This document shows positions 33,830 through 45,600 of a DNA stretch of 64,000 nt, piece after piece. The first letter of the stretch is position 1; each line of letters begins with the position of its first letter. The position numbers and the translations under genes are program-made. The notes under the pieces were generated by a model, which saw only the letters and a list, made by a program, of their open reading frames with translations, made no database searches and was not told the origin of the DNA. This stretch comes from Acheta domesticus (Eukaryota; Arthropoda; Insecta; Orthoptera; Gryllidae): NCBI GenBank assembly GCA_031308135.1, contig JAHLJT010009436.1:119662678-119726677 (forward strand). Reading direction: 5' to 3'.

Positions 33830-34235
33830 AGAAGAAATACTTAGTCATAAAAACATCATAAGAACTGTTCTTTCTTCAGAAGTTGTTGAAAAAATAATTC
33901 ATGTGTACAGAAGATTTGATTTTGATGAAATATTAGAAAGCTGCACTAAGGGAAGAGTCAAAATGCTAATAAATCACTCCACAGTGTGTTTTGGTCCATA
34001 TTTCCAAAAGAAACATTAAAAAAAATTGATTATTGTATTACAGAAGCTATCTATGAGTTTAACAGGGATGCCAAATTACTCAAAATGTTAAAGATTCAAT
34101 TATAGGAAGTCCATCCAGTTAAGCATCGCAGAAAATAAGTGCAAAGCGTGACCTATGCAGTCTCAAACGCTTTGTTGAAGCCAGTAAACCATCTGTGAAA
34201 TCTAACAGGAAAAAAACTTAAATTATCCAAAATGA
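33830..34235 (+). pseudogene. Mutator-like transposase, C-terminal relic
   Basis: In one frame: VVEKIIHVYRRFDFDEILES then CTKGRVKMLINHSTVCFG and PYFQKKH; then IDYCITEAIYEFNRDAKLLK; then SAKRDLCSLKRFVEASKPS in another frame. The layout C-x2-G followed by N-hydroxyl and P-K, and then an EAI-FN segment, follows the C-terminal region of animal Mutator-like transposases (compare the better copy at 55990-56200, CPKETF). Several stops break it. The assignment is tentative, as no catalytic residue lies in this part. Confidence 0.45.
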
Positions 34236-34415
34236 GAAAAAAACAATTCAAAAAGATAGTAGTAGTCCCCACTCATTCTGGTAGTTTTTAGGGTAATTCA
34301 TAGCCATAGTATACACGTTGAAACATATACCGATATTATAGCCTCCTCGATTACTATCTTATTTGCCCACACGTTGGACCAGCCCTTGAAACAAAACCAT
34401 TATTATGACCTCTGC

Positions 34416-34455
<40 letters not shown>

Positions 34456-34481
34456 GTTGTTGTTGTTGTTGTTGTTGTTGC
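34416..34481. repeat. (ATT)n(GTT)n microsatellite at the 3' end of R4-type copy A
   Basis: About thirteen ATT units pass directly into about nine GTT units, ending where the minus-strand retrotransposon ends. On the element strand this is AAC then AAT, the expected 3' junction for elements that insert into TAA repeats. The long reading frames of Tyr, Cys and Ile here are microsatellite artefacts. Confidence 0.85.
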
Positions 34482-36209
34482 ACATATCATGACTACAGAT
34501 GTTATGAGTCGGCTGAATATAAAATCTACTCCAGTTTGCAACCAGCTTCCTATGGAGCAGATGTAGGGACCGTCGGTGCCCCTACAATACTTTGCACAAA
34601 ATGTGAGCTGTGCCAAATAAAGCAATTTCTTGCACTTCCCAGTCCATTGAATGACCTGGAAGTTTAGCCAAGTTCTTACACAAATTTTGCGGAACAAATC
34701 CCAGAGCTCCGATAACTATCGGGACGACCTGTGCTTTTACGCCCCACATTCGGCTGATCTCGATTTCCAAACTCTTGTATTTAAGACGATTCTCTGCCTC
34801 CTTGGTTACGACATTTTGATTGCAAGGCAGAGCAACATCCACAAGTAGACACGATTTTTTCTCAAAATGCCGTATAACAATATCCGGTTTGTTTGCTGCT
34901 ACGTGCGATCCGTTTGAATTTGTTGGTCGTACAATATTGTACAGAGTTCAACCGATGTCACCGGTTTCGGTGCGTATTCGTACCACTTGGGGCATGTGTT
35001 TGGAACTTCGAGGACGGTGCCGATCTGCCAGTGGAGGTAACTGCAGACTTCGCGTCTTTTTAAGTATTCGGTCTTTGCTAGAATTGGACAAACTGAGACA
35101 ATATGATCAATGGTTTCTACTTGTACCTGGCAAATGCGGCATTTGTCATCTTGGGAAATTTTGAGAACCGCTTTATCATAATGTCGTGTTCTCAACGCCT
35201 GATCTTGGGCAGCTATTACAAGTGCTTCCGATTCTGGCTTCATTCTTCCCCTTTTAAGCCACATAAATGATTGATCTTTATTGATCTGCAACTTGTCCAT
35301 TCTTTTTAGATATTGTCCATGGAGGGGTTTGTCCCTCCACGACTTCTTTAACATTTTTTGTGTCTCACATTTCATGTTTAGTAGTACCAGAAGTTCAGTG
35401 ACTGTGTTATTTGACGTGTCTTGCATAGTTTTCTTTGCAATGCTTTTTGCTACACTAACAATGCCTCTGTTCCCCATTCTTTGGTCAGATTTCATGACCT
35501 GCCTCATTAGAGGGTCATATTGATGACTGACTACATACTTTCCCATTCCAACTATTGCATTGTGCCCGGAGGCTTCAATTTGTCTGAGGCCTCTTCCTCC
35601 TTCCTTACGTGACACATAAAGTCTATGTACATCAGCTCGAGGGTGGGAAACATGATGCATTGTTAGCAATTTTCTGGTTTTTCGATCCATGGTGCGAATT
35701 TCTTGCTCAGTCCAGTCTACTAGTCCAAAACTGTATTCGGCTACAGGTGCCGCCAAACTACCTATTGCAGATATTTTATTCCTGGAATTCAGAGCGGACT
35801 GCAGGACCAGTCTCACTCTCCTATAATACTCCCTACGAATTCTCTCTTTCATTCTGTCGTTCGAGATGGTTTCAATGTTCTCAGACGTTGTGAGTTTCCA
35901 TCGTTTTAAATTGATTTTCGCACACTTGTCAAGACCAAACTTCATGCATATGTCATTGCTAAAGTCATTCACGACAGACAGCATTTGGGAGAGAATCGCT
36001 TCATTCTTAGCAAACACTTTCAGATCATCCATGTAAAACAAACGTGATACAGGCCTTTCATCAACATGGAGCCACCAAAGTCAGTGTGCAACAAATGTCT
36101 AGATAGTGGGATCAAACTAATGCAAAACAGCAGAGGGGATAGTGAATCTCCTCGAAAAATGGGGTATTTTCGTTGATCTGAATACTTCTGGTTTCTACTG
36201 CTTCCTTTC
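34482..36209 (-). pseudogene. R4/Dong-type retrotransposon copy A, 3' part
   Basis: The minus-strand frame 36041-34899 starts MFYMDDLKVFAKNEAILSQM (RT motif C, YMDD) and continues with ISAIGSLAAPVAEYSFGL, RKLLTMHHVSHPRADVHRLY and CRICQVQVETIDHIVSVC, a Cys-Cys-His-Cys motif. After a one-base deletion near 34910 the restriction-like endonuclease continues: LLVDVALPCNQNV and ISRMWGVKAQVVPIVIGALG. Against copy B it lacks about 24 codons (the region following ENIE) and is frameshifted near 36030. Copy A is 5'-truncated and its upstream remainder is at 42247-42463, beyond the hAT-like insertion. Confidence 0.85.
36202..36209. repeat. 8-bp target-site duplication, left
   Basis: The sequence ttcctttc is repeated exactly at 42247-42254. 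It flanks the inverted ends of the 6-kb insertion. Confidence 0.9.
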
Positions 36210-36929
36210 CAGGCGCGGATCCAAAGGGGGGTCACGGGGGTCATGACCCCCCCCAAATGATGAACCGTCACAATTTTGTGAGAAACTACCATATCTAAAA
36301 CAACTCTGAGAAACTAATAACCTTTCCAGTGTCCCTTCAGAATCGGGACTACCCGAGATATTTTCAGATATTTTCAGACAATTCCAGAAATATCTGAAAA
36401 TTTAGCAGTGCTGAAACTAATGAATTTATATAGAAATTGGAATTTACTTTGAATAAAAACGTAAGTGTTTTCATGATGACTAAAAATATTTTTAGTACAA
36501 AGAAATTAAGCTAAGCAAGTAACATATCTAAAGTCGGAATCAAATACACTGCGCGTTACAAGTGTTGCCAACTTAATGTTAATTTTTCTCACTAATTGAA
36601 CGAGAGAAATGTGGGAAAAATAGACGTCAATACATGGACTCAGCTTAAAAGTCACAACTGTTGTTCAAAGGAACTAGCTAAACGTAATAATAATGGTATG
36701 TATATAAAATTAGCATCAATCTTGCTTTCAGGAGTTTGTTAGAATTCAGGATCAGAACTTCTATCGAACTCAATGTATATTTAACCTAAAAATGCTTAAC
36801 GTAATCAGTAACGGCGAACCTAATTTGATCATTGAAGTCTGATGCCGGTTCTGGTTTTGTAAGAACAAAAGAAGCCGATTTTAGCTCAAGTTTAGGCTAT
36901 CAACAGGGGTTAGTGGCACAGATTGGTCA

Positions 36930-37000
36930 AAAAGAATTAGAGTTAGAGAATTTTAGTTTAGCTGATGAGTGAGGATAGTGCCTGACACCTAATATACAGT
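36930..37000 (+). repeat. Repeat D3, copy 1, inside the hAT-like element
   Basis: gttagagaattttagtttag, ctgatgagtgaggatag and cctgacacctaatatac match 38364-38424 in the same order and orientation. Just downstream, cagtggcgaagctagag (from 37001) resembles another hAT-type end. Confidence 0.6.
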
Positions 37001-38330
37001 GGCGAAGCTAGAGTTATGCAATTGAGTATTCTGAAAATCTTATCTTACATATTTTTGTCAATTAGCTCCATTCATCGTTTTTTATTCAACAAAAACGTCG
37101 ATAATTTGTTCTTTAAAGCTTTCGTTTCTGCACAGTTAATTTCCCACGGAATCTCTCAGGATTGTCTTAACTCTTTTAATGTAATAATATTCCTTTCACA
37201 TAATGCTTTCTATAGAGGGAAAGTTAGACTGAGTTGTATCAACCGAACCGTCTCTTGATATTTTTTTCTAGACCAATTTGTCTAACAAATACTTCAGCAA
37301 AAAACTGCAGGCATATATTTTGTATTATTAATGTATACATTTGTCATTTCATTTTGAGGCTGCCCACTGCCAAGAAATGGATATTGTTTTATTAGAAAAG
37401 AAAACTTTTCTGAACGAAAGGACGCTTTGTAGGTGGAAAACTGCTTTTCTTCAAGAAATTCAATAAAATGAAAGTTTTCGAAATCTTGAAACCTTCAGTC
37501 CATCTGAGTCACTATTGTATCAATAATTTTAAAAGATACAATTTTGTTTCTTTAAAATAATTTTTACCCTGAAAGTTCATTCATTGTCATGGCTACTTTG
37601 ATAAAGATTTCAATAGTCTCTTCCTATCTAACACGATATATTACTACGTATTGCTACTATTTCTATCTCTACGGCATATTACTTGACTCGTGATTCCGCA
37701 TTTGAAGTATCGAAAACTGCGTTTCGATATCGTGAACCGTTTAGAAGTTATGTGACACAGTCAGTGGGACGTTGTCTGCAACACCATATCTTTAGCTTTT
37801 GAGGCATAGTCATTGGGACATTGACTGCAACACTATATCTTTAGCTTCATTAATTGTTTCTTAAAGAAAAAACGAACAAGAATCACACAAACGGCACACA
37901 AACAACTCTACTTTCCCACGTCAGGTGTTGAGGTGAATTTGCCTGTCCGAGACGTGGGCGTGCATCGCTGTACAAGTCTGTGCCTGCCGAGAGCCTAGGC
38001 TCCTGCTGGATTCGCTGCCCAGTCAATGCAAAAGAAAGGGAAATAGCGCACGTTCTCTTGTGCGCATGCGCGCGGCAGAGCCAGCCGTTGTCTATCCACT
38101 GGCAGGCGCCTCGCTCAGCTATCGGCCCCAAAGAGTATATTTCTGCAACCCTGCTAATTCCCTCGCGCGTAAACGGGGAAAAGGAGTCCAACACATTTAA
38201 TTTTCGACGATTCAGTAACAAAAATATTGAAAAATGGCACACAACGACAGATTTTATTGAAAAATAATTTGAGTAGTATAAGACTCCCAGATTACTCTTC
38301 AGCTTCACCACTGCTAAAAGACCTTATTGA
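37001..38330. other. hAT-like element interior without a recognised gene
   Basis: A 49-bp tandem duplication lies at 37759-37850 (agtcagtgggacgttgtctg and agtcattgggacattgactg). From about 37910 to 38175 the DNA is clearly more GC-rich, with many CpG (gcgcatgcgcgcggc), but I see no coding motif there. Confidence 0.4.
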
Positions 38331-38334
38331 ATAC

Positions 38335-38460
38335 TATTTTTCTGTCGCTGAGCCCGAATCTGGTTAGAGAATTTTAGTTCGGCTGATGAGCGAGGATAGA
38401 GTCTGACGCCTAAAATATCTTGAATGTTTTGCTGTCGCTGAGTTCGAATCCGGTATCAAA
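38335..38460 (+). repeat. Repeat D3, copy 2, with a tRNA-like B box
   Basis: It holds gttagagaattttagttcgg and ctgatgagcgaggatag (as at 36930), and then ctgtcgctgagttcgaatccgg, a perfect pol III B box. A related phrase, ctgtcgctgagcccgaatctgg, precedes it at 38341. The unit looks like a tRNA-derived SINE, perhaps in tandem. Confidence 0.5.
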
Positions 38461-38741
38461 AGTATCTTTTGACAGCTCTCGTTCTTGCAATATTATTGCA
38501 ACAGTATTGCAATGATGTTACTTTATTTGGGTTTTAATTATTCAAAGCACCTTGGCTTTACAAAAGGAATCAGATCAGTTATGTGCAATACTTGTATATT
38601 AAATGTTGCATTAAATTCAATTTATAAGATGTTTGCTTGTCTCGGTGTAGTTATCCCCGAAATTACAATGAAGTTTACAACATTGTTATAGAAGGATCGC
38701 CAATGAAGAAGATTCAAATGTGGTGCAAATTTATAATTATA

Positions 38742-39833
38742 CTAGCTGACCCGGCAAACGTTGTTTTGCTATATAAATTATTCCTAGGATTATTTTAGTA
38801 GAAAAGAAATTTACACTGACAATAAGTAACTTATTGTCAGTGTTTGAGGATGTGTGTATATATGACTTGAAGAGTCATGGAACGCTGTGAACGATGATGG
38901 AATATAAAAATAACACAATGCCAAACATTTATATTTTAATTTATTGTAATTTATGTTTTAAAATGATGTAAATCTCTATTTATAATAATTTTACTAAAAA
39001 ACAATATCAATCTCTCAACGCAATAGAGTGTACAATATTTTTTGTTATTCCATCTTTAGCTAACACAAACTCGATGGCTTGCCCACTGGAGAGCATGCCA
39101 TGTATAATTGACCGCGTGAAAAACATGGTGTGCTCAAATCTAAGCCACAAACAGACATCGTTTGGCCTTGAGACTTATTGATGATCATAGCAAATGCCAA
39201 TCTTAAGGGGAATTGAACACGTTTAAATTGAATTGGCACATCTGTGGGTATAGTAGGGATCCGTGGCAGAAATATAATATCACCTCGAAATTTGCCATTT
39301 AAAATGATGGCTTCGACAATGTTTTTCATTAATTTTTTAATAACTAATCACGTGCCATTGCACAGCTGTGGCGGGTTCAAATTACGAAGCAAAATAACCG
39401 GAGATCCAACCTTCAGTTGTAAATTACGAGTATGTGGCGGCATGCCTGGTAAATCTATGAGTTTAAGAACTCTGCTGGATAATTCACAGCTTCGGTGGCA
39501 TCGCAAACTGTGTCAATAGATTTGTATGACACCAAGTCCCCTGGCAATAAATATTGTATTTTCAGATTTAATTCGTTGACGTCCACATTTTTTGCTGCTA
39601 AAATTACTCTTTCTGCCAGCCACTCATGATTAATGTATTGTGTATGTACATTCGGGAATATCTGGTCAGTGAGAGCATCTTGCGACTCAATGATTGTGCA
39701 GGAATCGGACGGTAATTTTATGCTTCCAGTTTCATCTACAGTAACTTTTCCATCGCCGATATCTAGCAGTTGTTTTGAGAATGTTTCAGCAGATGGATCT
39801 CGAAGCATTTGAGACATAGAATTCCGTTTTATT
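38742..39833 (-). mobile_element. Helitron remnant, 3' end with helicase C-terminus
   Basis: Read on the minus strand, the element ends gcaaaacaacgtttgc, cgggtcagctag at 38742, followed by T. A 5-bp-stem hairpin (gcaaa/tttgc) about 12 bases before CTAG and a T after it are the standard Helitron 3' terminus. Upstream lies the helicase C-terminus. A perfect inverted pair, acactgacaataagt/acttattgtcagtgt, lies at 38812-38842. The 5' part with the Rep domain is missing. Confidence 0.8.
39008..39817 (-). pseudogene. Helitron Pif1-like helicase, C-terminal part
   Basis: From 39817 the minus strand reads DPSAETFSKQLLDIGDGKV, FPNVHTQYINHEWLAERVIL, AAKNVDVNELNLKIQYLLPG and DLVSYKSIDTV. After a frameshift comes LPGMPPHTRNLQLKVGSPVI, LLRNLNPPQLCNGT; after a stop, FPLRLAFAMIINKSQGQTM, then CGLDLSTPCFSRGQLYMACS and VGKPSSL. 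The segments AFAMIINKSQGQTM (helicase motif V region) and GQLYMACSPVGK (motif VI, with the usual Arg changed to Pro) are diagnostic for the Pif1 family as carried by Helitrons. The enzyme unwinds DNA during rolling-circle transposition; this copy has a stop and at least two frameshifts. Confidence 0.9.
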
Positions 39834-41030
39834 AATTAAATGAATGCGATATTGTCTCACTATATTTGTTCTATATTTGTTTTCACTATAAATAATGTTC
39901 TCGAGAAATTAAAAAATATAAATTATCAGTAATTTATATCAGTAATGTTCTTTCAATTTATTTTTAATCTCAGTTTAATATGAAGCCGACTAACGTAATT
40001 TCAACATTTTTAATTTCAATATCTACGAAGTGCATTTCTCCGGCTTGAGTAAACGCAGTAAGAATCTGAACGATGTTCCATATTCTTATTTGGCGTATTC
40101 GAAAACGACTAACCAATGTGTTGTCACCTATTTGTTCTCTGAATCTCTAACTGTAAGACAATAAAGGACGGAGTTCACGACAACACCTTGGTGTTTGGTG
40201 ATCAATTTTCGAATATGGCAAGTGGATAAAGCCCTAATGATTGGTAGATGATTGGTGTCTTATTGCTTTCTACTGCAATCGAATAGAGAGAGACAGCATT
40301 TTGAACATTCATACTTTGTCAACCATAGTTAGCGGGACATCTAACGATAAAAAATGAATTTTAATCCACTATCATGGAAATGCAGATTTTTTTTGGCATC
40401 CGCATAGTTTAATGCGGGTTGCGGATTAGGTACATCAGGCAACACTGCGGAAATGCTGTACATCTGGCAACACTGGTCAGAAGTGACGCCGATAGACGCC
40501 CGGCGGAGATACTGATCAAGTGATAATTATATTATTACATCATGTAAATCAATCAGGGTTCTCTTGACCTTTTGTTGCACGAAATGGCAGTAACAACAAA
40601 AATTTTGAACTCAAGCATATTAAAAGACGGCAGGAGAAAATAATAAATAAATCTTCTCTAAAGGACAATCATTTAAAAATTCGTTTTAAAAAACATGTAC
40701 ACATTTTTAGCTGTTCAACAATGAACCTACTTTCCATTTTGTACATTCGAGAATTTAATAGCAACTTCCGAAGGCTAACTAAAATTAATTAATTAAGACT
40801 AATTAAAGATTTCGCGGAACCAAACATCACAAATTATTAAAACTGCTTATTTAAGATTAAAGTTCCTAGTCCCAATGTCATGTTTACCTGCAGTCAAATA
40901 GTAATTGCCATTTTCCCTGCTAATTATAGTATTAATTATAGTATTAATGATATATTAGTCTCTAATATGCTTAAGAGTCCTCAAACCTAACGCAACAATG
41001 TTTCGCGGAGACAAACATTTTTCTTGCTGA
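39834..41030. other. hAT-like element interior without a recognised gene
   Basis: No further helicase or Rep motif is visible upstream of the Helitron fragment. At 40425-40475 gtacatcaggcaacactg and gtacatctggcaacactgg form a tandem pair with a 34-base period. Confidence 0.4.
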
Positions 41031-41632
41031 CCCCGGCAGACGTTGTTCTGCCCCTATATCTCTCTTTCTCCTTCCCACTCTCTTTCCCCGTCTCTCTCTT
41101 TCTCCGTGTCTCTCTCTCTTTCTCCGTGTTTCTCTCTCTTTTCCGTGTCTCTCTCTCTTTCTCCGTCTCTCTCTTCCTCCGTGTCTTTCTCTTTCTCTGT
41201 GTCTCTCTCTTTCTCAGTCTCTCTCTCTTTCTCCGTCTCTCCTGTCTCTTTCTCCGTCTCTCCTCTTTCTCCGTCTCTCCTCTCTCTTTCTCCATTTCTC
41301 TCTCTCTTTCTCCGTGTTATTCACATTTAGTATCAGATTCTGCACGTCGCTGAGCAGGTGCAAAATTAAGAGAAACGCCATGGGTGAAATACATACCGTG
41401 TGTGAAATACAGCTGTGTGAAATACATACCGTGTGTAGCGGGTTGCCTAAAAAGTTTAGTCCGAAAAATTAAAAAACATTGGGGTGGACCACCCTTATCA
41501 CTAAGGGGCATAAAAAATAGATAACAACCTATTCTCATACCTACTGAATATACATATAAAAATTCATCAAAATCTGTCAAGCCGTTCCGGAGTATGGTAA
41601 CTAAAACTGTGACACGAGAATTTTATATATAA
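41026..41632 (-). mobile_element. Non-coding Helitron-like element
   Basis: On the minus strand the right-hand part starts tcttcttatatataaaattc, tcgtgtcacagtttta, which matches my recollection of common arthropod Helitron 5' ends beginning TC. The left-hand part ends ggcagaacaacgtctgcc, ggggtcagcaag near 41026. The hairpin (ggcaga/tctgcc) and terminal phrase are the same design as the terminus at 38742, with CTAG decayed to CAAG. The length is about 600 bp and no protein is encoded. Orientation is the same as the helicase-bearing fragment. Confidence 0.65.
41063..41325. repeat. Pyrimidine-rich tandem tract (tctctctttctccgt)n
   Basis: About 260 bases of nearly pure C/T on the plus strand with degenerate units such as tctctctttctccgtg. 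It lies inside the Helitron-like element. Ser/Leu/Phe-rich and Arg/Glu-rich open frames on the two strands come only from this tract. Confidence 0.9.
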
Positions 41633-42232
41633 GAAGATGAATGATCACTATAAATGAAAAAATTTAAAAAAGAAAAATGAAATTGAAAAAATTAAATGTA
41701 AGATAAAATAAAAATATAATTTGGTTTATTTATTTATTATATTCATGTATTTTTTAATAGTAATAATTTATTTAAAATACATTTTTTTCATTACTCACGT
41801 TTACATGTTTCTCTCATATAAGTTTCTTCACAAATTGTTTCATATTGCATCAAATTAAAGTTATTTTTGCTAATTTGAAAGTTATTATTGATAACTTTAT
41901 AGATTTTTATTTTTAAACAAATGTACCGAATAAAATTGACATATTTTTGTAGGAAAGAATTCGAAATTTGCAACAAAAATTGGGGGTTACCGTGTAAAAT
42001 TCCAAAGTTATACCCGTCACTCCCCCAGGGGATAGAGGTGAGGAGCGTAACAATAGTAATCTGATATGTGATTATTGGTGTATTGAATTTCTAAATATTT
42101 TTATTGAATAATAAAGTCAATCTGATATATGTATAACATACGTCAAAAATATGTTATTACTATCTGTACCCTCCCCGCTATCCGAAATAAATGCACTTGA
42201 GCTTTAACGTGACCCCTCCCAAAAGAAAGGTC
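41633..42232. other. hAT-like element right end region
   Basis: Very AT-rich, with no gene visible. Close to the right end the complement reads ggaggggtcacgttaaagc, which parallels the ggggggtcacgggggtc just inside the left end (36226-36243), so the inverted similarity extends past the 14-bp core. Confidence 0.5.
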
Positions 42233-42246
42233 TGGATCCGCGCCTG

Positions 42247-42463
42247 TTCCTTTCTCCTTTGTATTAGTAACCTGGTACTCCACGACTTCATGCTAGCCTT
42301 GCAAAATTCAATAAGTCTAGGATGAAATCGATAGATCTCCAGGGACTTTAAAATCCAATCATGTGGTACACTATCAAAGGCTTTTTGGTAGTCAATCCAA
42401 GCCATGCTCAAATTACGTTTTCGTTTCTTTACATCATTCAAGATGACTTAATTCAGTAGCAAG
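42247..42463 (-). pseudogene. R4/Dong-type copy A, 5' remnant
   Basis: The minus strand reads MNDVKKRKRNLSMAWIDYQK, AFDSVPHDWILKSLEIYRFH and PRLIEFCKASMKSWSTRLL, which is RT motif A and the following region. The first 8 bases (42247-42254) are the right target duplication of the hAT-like insertion. The homology to copy B stops at about 42464, at the ATT array, so copy A lacks everything upstream of mid-RT. This copy keeps CGA (Arg) where copy B has a TGA stop. Confidence 0.85.
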
Positions 42464-42518
<55 letters not shown>

Positions 42519-42520
42519 TT
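42464..42520. repeat. (ATT)n microsatellite between the two R4-type copies
   Basis: About eighteen ATT units. It is at once the 3' junction of copy B and the 5' junction of truncated copy A, so the two elements lie head to tail in one TAA-type microsatellite. Confidence 0.9.
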
Positions 42521-42624
42521 TCCATTACATCACGACTAAAGATGTTATAAGTCGGCTGAATATAAAATCCACTCCAGGTTGCAACCAGCTACCTAAGGAG
42601 TAGATCTAGGGACTATCGGTGCCT

Positions 42625-45600
42625 CTACAGTACTTTGCGCAAAGTGTGGGCTGTTCCAAATAAAGCGATTTCTTGCACTTCCCAGTCCTTTGAATTACCT
42701 GGGAGTTCAGACAAGTTCTTACTCAAATTTTGCGGAACAAATCCCAGAGCTCCAATAACTATCGGGACGACCTGTGCTTTTACGCCCCACATTCGGCTGA
42801 TCTCGATTTCCAAACTCTTGTATTTAAGACGTTTCTCTGCCTCCTTGGTAACGACGTTTTGATCGCAAGGTACAGCAACATCGACAAGTAAACATGATTT
42901 TTTCTCCATATCCCGGATGACTATATCCGGTTTGTTTGCTGCTATCGTGCGATCAGTTTGAGTTTGTTGGTCGTACAATATCGTACGCAATCCAACAGAA
43001 GTCACAGGTTTCGGTGAGTGTTCGTAACACTTGGGGCATGTGTTTGGAACTTCGAGGGCGGTACAGATCTGCCAGTGGAGGTAGCTACACACCCTGTCGT
43101 GTCTTTTCAAATATTCGGTCTTTGCTAGAATTGGACAAGCTGAGACAATATGATCAATGGTTTCTACGTGTTCCTGACAAATGCGGCATTTATCATCTTG
43201 GGAAATTTTGAGAACCGCTTTATCATAATGTCGTGTTCTCAAGGCCTGATCTTGGGCAGCTATTACAAGTGCTTCCGATTCTGGCTTCATTCTTCCCCTT
43301 TTAAGCCACATAAATGATTGATCTTTATTGATCTGCACCTTGTCCATTCTTTTTAGGTATTGTCCGTGGAGTGGTTTGTCTCTCCACGATTTCTTTAACA
43401 TTTTCTGTGTCTCAAATTTCATGTTAAGTAGCATCAGAAGTTCAGTGTCTCTGTCAATCTGGGTGTCTTGCATAGTCTTGTTCGCAATGTTTCTTGCTAC
43501 ACTTACAATGCCTCTGTTTCCCATTCTTCGGTCAGATTTCATGACCTGCCTCATTAGTGGGTCACCTTGATGGCTGACTACATACTTTCCCATTCCAACT
43601 ATTGCATTGTGCCAGGAGGCTTTAATTTGTCTGAGGCCTCTTCCTCCTTCCTTACGTGAAACATAAAGTCTATGTACATCAGCTCGGGGGTGGGCGACAT
43701 GATGCATTGTAAGCAGTTTTCTGGTTTTTCGATCCATGATGCGAATTTCCTATTCAGTCCAGTCTACTAGTCCGAAACTGTATTCGGCTACAGTCACCGC
43801 CAAACTACCTATTGCTGATATTTTATTCCTTGAGTTCAGAGCGGACTGCAGGACAAGTCTCACTCGTCTATAATACTCCCTGCGAATTCTCTCTTTCATT
43901 GTGTCGTTCGAGATGGTCTCACATTCTTCAATGCCCAGATATTTGTAAGTTTTACCTGGCTCAAGATCTTGAATCACAGTGTGTCTATCAACTTCAATGT
44001 TCTCTGACGTTGTCATTTTGCCTCTTTTTAAGTTGACTTTTGCACACTTGTCAAGACCAAACTTCATGCAGATGTCATTGCTAAAGTCATTCAAGACAGA
44101 CAGCATTTGGGAGAGAATCGCTTCATTCTTAGCAAACACTTTAAGATCATCCATGTAAAATAAATGTGATACAGGCCTTTCATCACCATGGAGCTTGTAA
44201 CCAAAGTCAGTGTGCGACAGCTGTCTTGATAGAGGACTCAAACTAATGCAAAACAACAGAGGGGATAGTGAATCTCCTTGAAAAATTCCCCTGTTAATCT
44301 GAATACTTCTGGTTTCTACTACTCCCTTTCCGCAATGGATTAGTAACCTGGTGCTCCACGACTTCATACTAGCCTTGCAAAACTCAACAAGTCTAGGATG
44401 AAATCAATAGATCTCCAGGGTCTTCAAAATCCAATCGTGTGGTACACTGTCAAAGGCTTTCTGGTAGTCAATCCAAGCCATGCTTAAATTACGTTTTCGT
44501 TTCTTTACATCATTCAAAATTATTTTATTCAGAAGCAAGATTTCCTTACAGCCATAGGAACCTTTACGACATCCTTTCTGTTCAACTGGCAACAGATGGT
44601 TCTTCTCTAGGTGCCTATACATTTTGTCAGCAATGGCTGCAGTTATAAGTTTGTACATTACTGGCAGGCAAGTAATTGGCCTGTAGTTCTTCGCCAAAGA
44701 GCTGTCTCCTCCTTTGGGTAGCAAATACGTGATGCCGCGAGTGAGCCATTCGGGGAGTTCGTTAGGGTTTTCTAAAATTTTATTAACAGCCTTTGCAAGA
44801 TGAGAATGTATTGCTGTTAATTTCTTAATCCAATAAATCTGGATCTTATCAACCCCAGGGGATTTCCAGTTTCCCATATTCTTAATTGTTTGGCATAGGT
44901 CCTCTTTCGAGAATTCTTGAACATGTTCCACTGTTTCCACGAGTCCATTGGCAGCATCAACTTCAGATTGGAGCCACGATGCGTCTTTGTTGTACGATCT
45001 GGTTTCCTCCCAGATTCCTGACCAAAATGTTTCGACGTCATCTTTTGAAGGAGGGGCAGCATTGCCATTCGGTTTTTCAGTCAGACTGCGATAGAATCTC
45101 TTCGCGTCTGTTTCAAACAACCGGTTCTGTACACGGAAATCGATTCTACGTTTGTACCGTCTTATTCGTTGAGCCCATGCTTGGATTTTTTCTTTTAGCT
45201 TTTCAGCTACCATTAGCCTTGTTGTGTCATTGTCAATTAGGAATTTTTGTTCAACATGGAGTATTTTTTGTTGAACTTTATACGTGTGGTTTGACTTAGA
45301 AGATGCCTCGGCTAGGAGTGATATTTCACGCCGTGTATCGGCTATCCGCTTCATAATTCTTTTCATCCATGGAGGTACGGAGCTTTTTACTCTGTCTGGC
45401 TGTCGGCCATCGGTGTTCTTGGCTGGCCCCAAGATTATCTGAGATACTAGATATCCAGTTGCATACACGATGTGATTGATTTCAGTAATATCTAGATCTC
45501 TACTTGAGGCCTGTACAACCTCATTTAAGACAGAATTCGCTGTTTCTATCACTCTCTTAGCTTTAGCATTTTCGTAAATTCTCCTCAACGGTGCACGAGA

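Larger units (their letters stand above)
36210..42246. mobile_element. hAT-like insertion, 6037 bp, inside R4-type copy A
   Basis: The ends are perfect 14-bp inverted repeats, caggcgcggatcca (36210-36223) and tggatccgcgcctg (42233-42246), with an exact 8-bp duplication outside. Both fit the hAT superfamily, where CAGNGGCGGATCC-like ends are common. Removing it joins the two parts of the retrotransposon in the correct order, as copy B shows. I find no hAT transposase inside, so it was mobilised by an enzyme encoded elsewhere or its own gene has decayed. It contains two Helitron segments and several short repeats. Confidence 0.85.

Noticed and set aside
34374..34697. Frames with runs of Tyr, Cys, Thr or Ile
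   Set aside because: Translation of the ATT and GTT microsatellites; the same happens at 42464-42520, 46706-46768 and 9526-9578.
37910..38311. Gene in the GC-rich patch (95- and 142-codon frames on opposite strands)
   Set aside because: The frames overlap antisense, have no motif, and lie inside a mobile element.
41024..41353. Ser/Leu/Phe-rich and Arg/Glu-rich frames of about 100 codons
   Set aside because: Produced by a C/T tandem tract; composition is explained by the repeat alone.
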